Source: Oceanobacillus halophilus
Lineage (GTDB): Bacteria; Bacillota; Bacilli; Bacillales; Amphibacillaceae
Reading direction: 5' to 3'
Assembly (NCBI RefSeq): GCF_003628505.1
Contig: NZ_RBZP01000002.1
Coordinates: 372,001 to 436,000, forward strand
Length of the DNA: 64,000 bases
The notes under the pieces are model-generated. The model made no database searches. It had not been told where the DNA came from and saw nothing but the letters and a program-made list of their open reading frames with translations. Positions 61,145-64,000 of the stretch are shown here, in pieces (the first letter of the stretch is position 1; the number at the start of each line of letters is the position of its first letter). Made by a program: the position numbers and the translations under genes.

Positions 61145-62785
61145 TTAGTTAGTCTGATTTAATTGTTCTTTTACTAGTTCTCTTAAACGAAACTTTTGAA
61201 TTTTACCACTAGGTGTTCTTGGAAAATCATCCACTACTTCCAAATGTTCAGGCCAGTACTGTTTGACAACCCGTTTCTCTTCTAGGAATTTCTTTAATTC
61301 CTTTAAGGTTAGAGGTTCTTTTCCAGGTTTCATACTAATAAAAGCACAGGCCTTTTCCTGTAAGCGTATATCTGGCATGGCCACCACTTGTGCCACTGAT
61401 ATATCTGGATGCTCATATAAAACATTTTCAATATATGCAACAGGAATATTTTCACCACCACGAATAATGATGTCCTTATCACGGCCAGTAATTCGGATAT
61501 ATCCATCCTCATCCATCGTTGCTCTATCCCCTGTAATAAACCAGCCATCCCGATGCTCATCTTCGGTTATATCCATTCTCTTCAGGTAACCAACAAACTG
61601 TGCTGGTCCTCTGCTTAATAAGGAACCTTCCTCATTTGGAGGACATTCGATGAAATTCTCATCCACGACCTTCACTTCCATACCAGGAAAAGCGAAACCA
61701 TCTGTGCTAGTTAATTTCTCATCTGAATCATCTAATCCAGTAAGGGTCACAAGTCCGTTTTCTGATTGTCCCCAGCCAGAAATGATTTGAAAATCCACTT
61801 TGCTCTTTGCCTCTTTCACTAATGGCCTTGGTATAGGTGCACCTAAAGCAATAAAGGCACGGAATGTACGGATGTCCTGTTTTTCAATCCCATCCAGCTG
61901 GACTGTATCTTGCAAAAATGGCGTAGCTGCTGCAGTAAACGTAATACCTTCTTTTTTAATGAGTTCAATAAACTCATGTGGATTCCAAATGTCCTGATAA
62001 ACTCCTGTCCCAGCAATATGAAACGGCAGGCGAACCCCATAACCAAAGCCTGTTTGATGGGCAAAAGTTGACGCCATAAACATGACATCATCGGAAGTTA
62101 ATCGTAAACGTTCAATCCAATAATCAGTAGATACGCAAAGTGTATTATGTGTGTGCATCACACCTTTTGGATTACCAGTCGTTCCAGACGTGAAAATAAT
62201 TTCTGTCACATCATTCGGATCGATTTTTACTTTCTCTAATACTTGAGGATCTTTCGTTTCCTCCCACGGTTCATCTGTTAACACAGAAAGCGATTCCATT
62301 TTTTCTGGAACATTATCTCCTACTACAAAAACTTTCTCCATGCTTGGCCAACCATCCCATAGTCTGGAAACCATCTCAGGATAATCAAAGTTTCGGAATG
62401 TGTCAGGAATGACCAATATTTTTGCCTCAGTCATCTTCACCATATAGTCAATTTCTCGGTCCCGATAAATTGGGATCAAAGGATTGGTCACAGCACCAAT
62501 TCTTGTAGCTGCTAAATGAAGAATAATAAATTCATTCCAGTTCGGTAATTGCAGAGAAATAACATCGCCCTTTGTTAATCCATACTCAGTTAATCCTAGA
62601 GCAACCCTGTCCACAAGCTGATTGAGTTCTTTATACGTATACCTGCTTTTCTTATCTATCAAAGCTGTCTTGTCTGGATACTTTTCAACTGATTCATAAA
62701 AATAATCTAAAATAGTTTTATTTGGCCATAAATCTTGGTATTTTTCGATATACTCATTTGTTAGCAGCGTTTCAAATTTTCCCAT
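61145..62785 (-). CDS. aliA: Cyclohexanecarboxylate-CoA ligase-like AMP-binding enzyme (AliA-like)
   Basis: The roughly 546-residue ANL ligase has IIFTSGTTGNPKGVMHTH, ISGWGQSENGLVTLTG, GWFITGDRATMDEDGYIRIT and the lysine motif PRTPSGKIQKFRL. It resembles AliA/short-chain cyclohexanecarboxylate and similar ligases. In the BadH/BadI context, it should form cyclohexanecarboxyl-CoA. AAGGAGG precedes two adjacent ATGs (62788 and 62785); the second has better spacing. Medium-chain fatty acids remain a possible substrate. Confidence 0.78.
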   Translation of the reverse strand: MGKFETLLTNEYIEKYQDLWPNKTILDYFYESVEKYPDKTALIDKKSRYTYKELNQLVDRVALGLTEYGLTKGDVISLQLPNWNEFIILHLAATRIGAVTNPLIPIYRDREIDYMVKMTEAKILVIPDTFRNFDYPEMVSRLWDGWPSMEKVFVVGDNVPEKMESLSVLTDEPWEETKDPQVLEKVKIDPNDVTEIIFTSGTTGNPKGVMHTHNTLCVSTDYWIERLRLTSDDVMFMASTFAHQTGFGYGVRLPFHIAGTGVYQDIWNPHEFIELIKKEGITFTAAATPFLQDTVQLDGIEKQDIRTFRAFIALGAPIPRPLVKEAKSKVDFQIISGWGQSENGLVTLTGLDDSDEKLTSTDGFAFPGMEVKVVDENFIECPPNEEGSLLSRGPAQFVGYLKRMDITEDEHRDGWFITGDRATMDEDGYIRITGRDKDIIIRGGENIPVAYIENVLYEHPDISVAQVVAMPDIRLQEKACAFISMKPGKEPLTLKELKKFLEEKRVVKQYWPEHLEVVDDFPRTPSGKIQKFRLRELVKEQLNQTN

Positions 62786-62796
62786 CATATTCCTCC

Positions 62797-63597
62797 TTAT
62801 TTTCTAAATTTATTAAAGTCAACCGGACGTTTCTCAAGGAAAGCATTCTTCCCTTCTTCCGATTCTTCCGTATTATAAAACATGGCTAAACTTCCCATGG
62901 AAAGCTGTGATATTCCTTGTATGTTTGCAGAATCCGCATTAAAGGAATATTTCAGCATTTTAATGGCAGTTGGGCTTTTTTCTAGTATTTTTCTAGCCCA
63001 TTTATCGGCTTCTTCTTGCAATTCACTAGCTGGAACTATTTTATTAACAAGTCCCATTTCTTTTGATTCTTCTGCTGTATATTGTTCGCATAAATACCAA
63101 ATTTCCCTGGCTTTCTTTTCTCCAACAACCCTAGCTAAGTAAGCGGAACCAAATCCTGCATCATAACTTCCTACTTTTGGTCCACTTTGCCCAAATTTCG
63201 CAGTATCAGCAGCGATGGTCAGATCACAAATAACATGCAACACATGCCCCCCACCGATGGCATATCCATTCACAGCAGCGATAACAGGTTTTGGGATGTT
63301 TCGGATGGTCTGGTGTAAATTTTCTACTTCCAGGCCAATTCCACCACCTAATCCACCATTGTAATCATAACCTCCTTCGTCTCCTTTTTCCTTCTGGTCG
63401 CCACCAACACAAAATGCTTTTTCTCCAGCCCCTGTTAAGATAACGGCACCAATTCGATTATCATCCCAAGCATCACGAAAGGCCCAAATTAATTCCTTAA
63501 TGGTCTCTGCTCGAAAGGCATTTAAAGATTTAGGACGATTAATGGTTACCTTTGCTACTCCTTCTACTTTTTCGTATAAAATATCGGTTAATCCCAT
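62797..63597 (-). CDS. badI: 2-ketocyclohexanecarboxyl-CoA hydrolase-like crotonase (BadI-like)
   Basis: The roughly 266-residue protein is of the MenB/BadI branch of the crotonases. It has [54 protein letters not shown] and [14 protein letters not shown]. The [14 protein letters not shown] block is common to MenB and BadI; menaquinone neighbours are absent, while a BadH-like SDR and an AliA-like ligase are present. So ring opening of 2-ketocyclohexanecarboxyl-CoA to pimeloyl-CoA is the best assignment. ATG 63597 (AGGGGG eight bases upstream) is preferred over TTG 63603. Confidence 0.85.
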   Translation of the reverse strand: MGLTDILYEKVEGVAKVTINRPKSLNAFRAETIKELIWAFRDAWDDNRIGAVILTGAGEKAFCVGGDQKEKGDEGGYDYNGGLGGGIGLEVENLHQTIRNIPKPVIAAVNGYAIGGGHVLHVICDLTIAADTAKFGQSGPKVGSYDAGFGSAYLARVVGEKKAREIWYLCEQYTAEESKEMGLVNKIVPASELQEEADKWARKILEKSPTAIKMLKYSFNADSANIQGISQLSMGSLAMFYNTEESEEGKNAFLEKRPVDFNKFRK

Positions 63598-63612
63598 TAC
63601 CAATTCCCCCTT

Positions 63613-64000
63613 TTAATTCGTTGTCACTGGTTTTTCATATGACTTGAATTCTTTCCCAATAATATCTTTGGCGATAACCATCTGATTGGCCTGTGCCGTT
63701 CCGTCTCCAATTTCTAAACCAATAACGTCTCTAAGTCTTTGCTCCAAAGGCATTTCTTTAGTATAAGCATAGTGTCCATTTAATAATAAGCATTCATGAA
63801 TGGCTTCCTGGCTGCATTTTGGTCCCATCCATTTCACAGAAGCAGACTCTTTGGAATGCTTTAATCCTTGGTCACGAAGCCATAAACCTCTGTATGCCTG
63901 CCATTTGATCATTTCTAATTGTGTATAATGTGTAACGATTGGAAATGATACCCCTTGATATTTGGCCAGTGGTTTGCCAAAAGATTGTCTGACTTTCACA
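63613..64000 (-). CDS. Acyl-CoA dehydrogenase, C-terminal part, AliB/BadJ-like (truncated by window edge)
   Basis: The frame is open to the window edge, and 128 residues are visible. They start in the middle of the C-terminal helical domain with QSFGKPLAKYQGVSFPIV and contain LWLRDQGLKHSKESASVKWM, IHECLLLNGHYAYTKEMPLE, RLRDVIGLEIGDGTAQ and EFKSYEKPV. The LWLRDQGL and RDVIGLEIGDGTAQ text is like cyclohexanecarboxyl-CoA dehydrogenase AliB and cyclohexenecarboxyl-CoA enzymes such as BadJ. The adjacent BadI-like gene supports ring dehydrogenation. The catalytic base and N-terminal domain are outside the window. Confidence 0.75.
   Translation of the reverse strand, partial: VKVRQSFGKPLAKYQGVSFPIVTHYTQLEMIKWQAYRGLWLRDQGLKHSKESASVKWMGPKCSQEAIHECLLLNGHYAYTKEMPLEQRLRDVIGLEIGDGTAQANQMVIAKDIIGKEFKSYEKPVTTN

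Noticed and set aside
62797-63597. MenB (naphthoate synthase) of menaquinone synthesis
   Set aside because: The motif is shared with BadI, but no other men genes are present while BadH- and AliA-like genes are.
1-64000. Sigma-54 (-24/-12) promoters for the PAS activator
   Set aside because: No convincing TGGCAC-N5-TTGC element was found by eye in the main intergenic regions, though the search was not exhaustive.
1-64000. CRISPR arrays, tRNA or rRNA genes, insertion sequences
   Set aside because: No spaced direct repeats, cloverleaf-like sequence or transposase frames were seen.

Overview
The window is AT-rich, and every recognisable gene lies on the minus strand, so transcription runs from high to low coordinates. 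Strong Shine-Dalgarno sites (GGAGG type), TTG/GTG starts, lipoprotein signals and FadR-type GntR regulators point to a Gram-positive Bacillaceae host, perhaps of the Oceanobacillus/Virgibacillus kind; the genus is inference. The 64 kb read as an acid-catabolism island: four gene clusters, three TRAP transporters, an SLC13 permease, about five acyl-CoA ligases/CoA-transferases and many acyl-CoA enzymes. No tRNA, rRNA, CRISPR array or intact insertion sequence was seen.

Region A (about 1-24.7 kb) starts at the left edge with a truncated PAS protein, probably a sigma-54-type activator. It is followed by a decayed SDR copy, a quinone-reductase-like gene and a full-length nitronate monooxygenase pseudogene. 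The main body holds an aminoglycoside-phosphotransferase-like kinase beside an ACAD10/11-like dehydrogenase (the pair used for 4-hydroxyacyl-CoA), two enoyl-CoA hydratases, a thioesterase, a dispersed biotin-dependent acyl-CoA carboxylase (one BC, one 70-residue carrier, two carboxyltransferase genes), a thiolase-fold protein lacking the usual Cys next to a DUF35 partner, two ligases, a MaoC pair, two SDRs, a Zn-alcohol dehydrogenase and a DctPQM TRAP system. The substrate is not known.

Region B (25-36 kb) has two aldehyde dehydrogenases around an AttM/AiiA-like lactonase, a 3-hydroxyisobutyrate-dehydrogenase-family gene, a GntR regulator, a second TRAP system, a decayed alcohol dehydrogenase and a PcaC-like protein. 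This content suits lactone, hydroxy-acid or semialdehyde oxidation.

Region C (36.7-55 kb) carries MmgE/PrpD, a MaoC hydratase, a CaiB CoA-transferase, CitE, GntR, a two-subunit class I fumarase/mesaconase, an acyl-CoA dehydrogenase, an enoyl-CoA hydratase, an HMG-CoA-lyase-family lyase, an SLC13 permease, a TAXI-TRAP transporter and a DctB-DctS-DctR-like sensing unit. The core resembles itaconate/C5-dicarboxylate catabolism in Pseudomonas.

Region D (55.3-64 kb, running off the right edge) matches the aerobic/anaerobic cyclohexanecarboxylate route (AliA, AliB/BadJ, BadK, BadH, BadI) plus beta-oxidation genes that would take pimeloyl-CoA to acetyl-CoA.

Between these clusters lie at least five decayed genes, several of which are recognisable copies of intact genes elsewhere in the window, so the island has been built by duplication and loss. 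A 13-base motif is repeated exactly in front of regions A and C and suggests a shared regulator. Other regulatory signals include hairpins between TRAP binding-protein and permease genes and a possible 5'-terminal stabilising Shine-Dalgarno.
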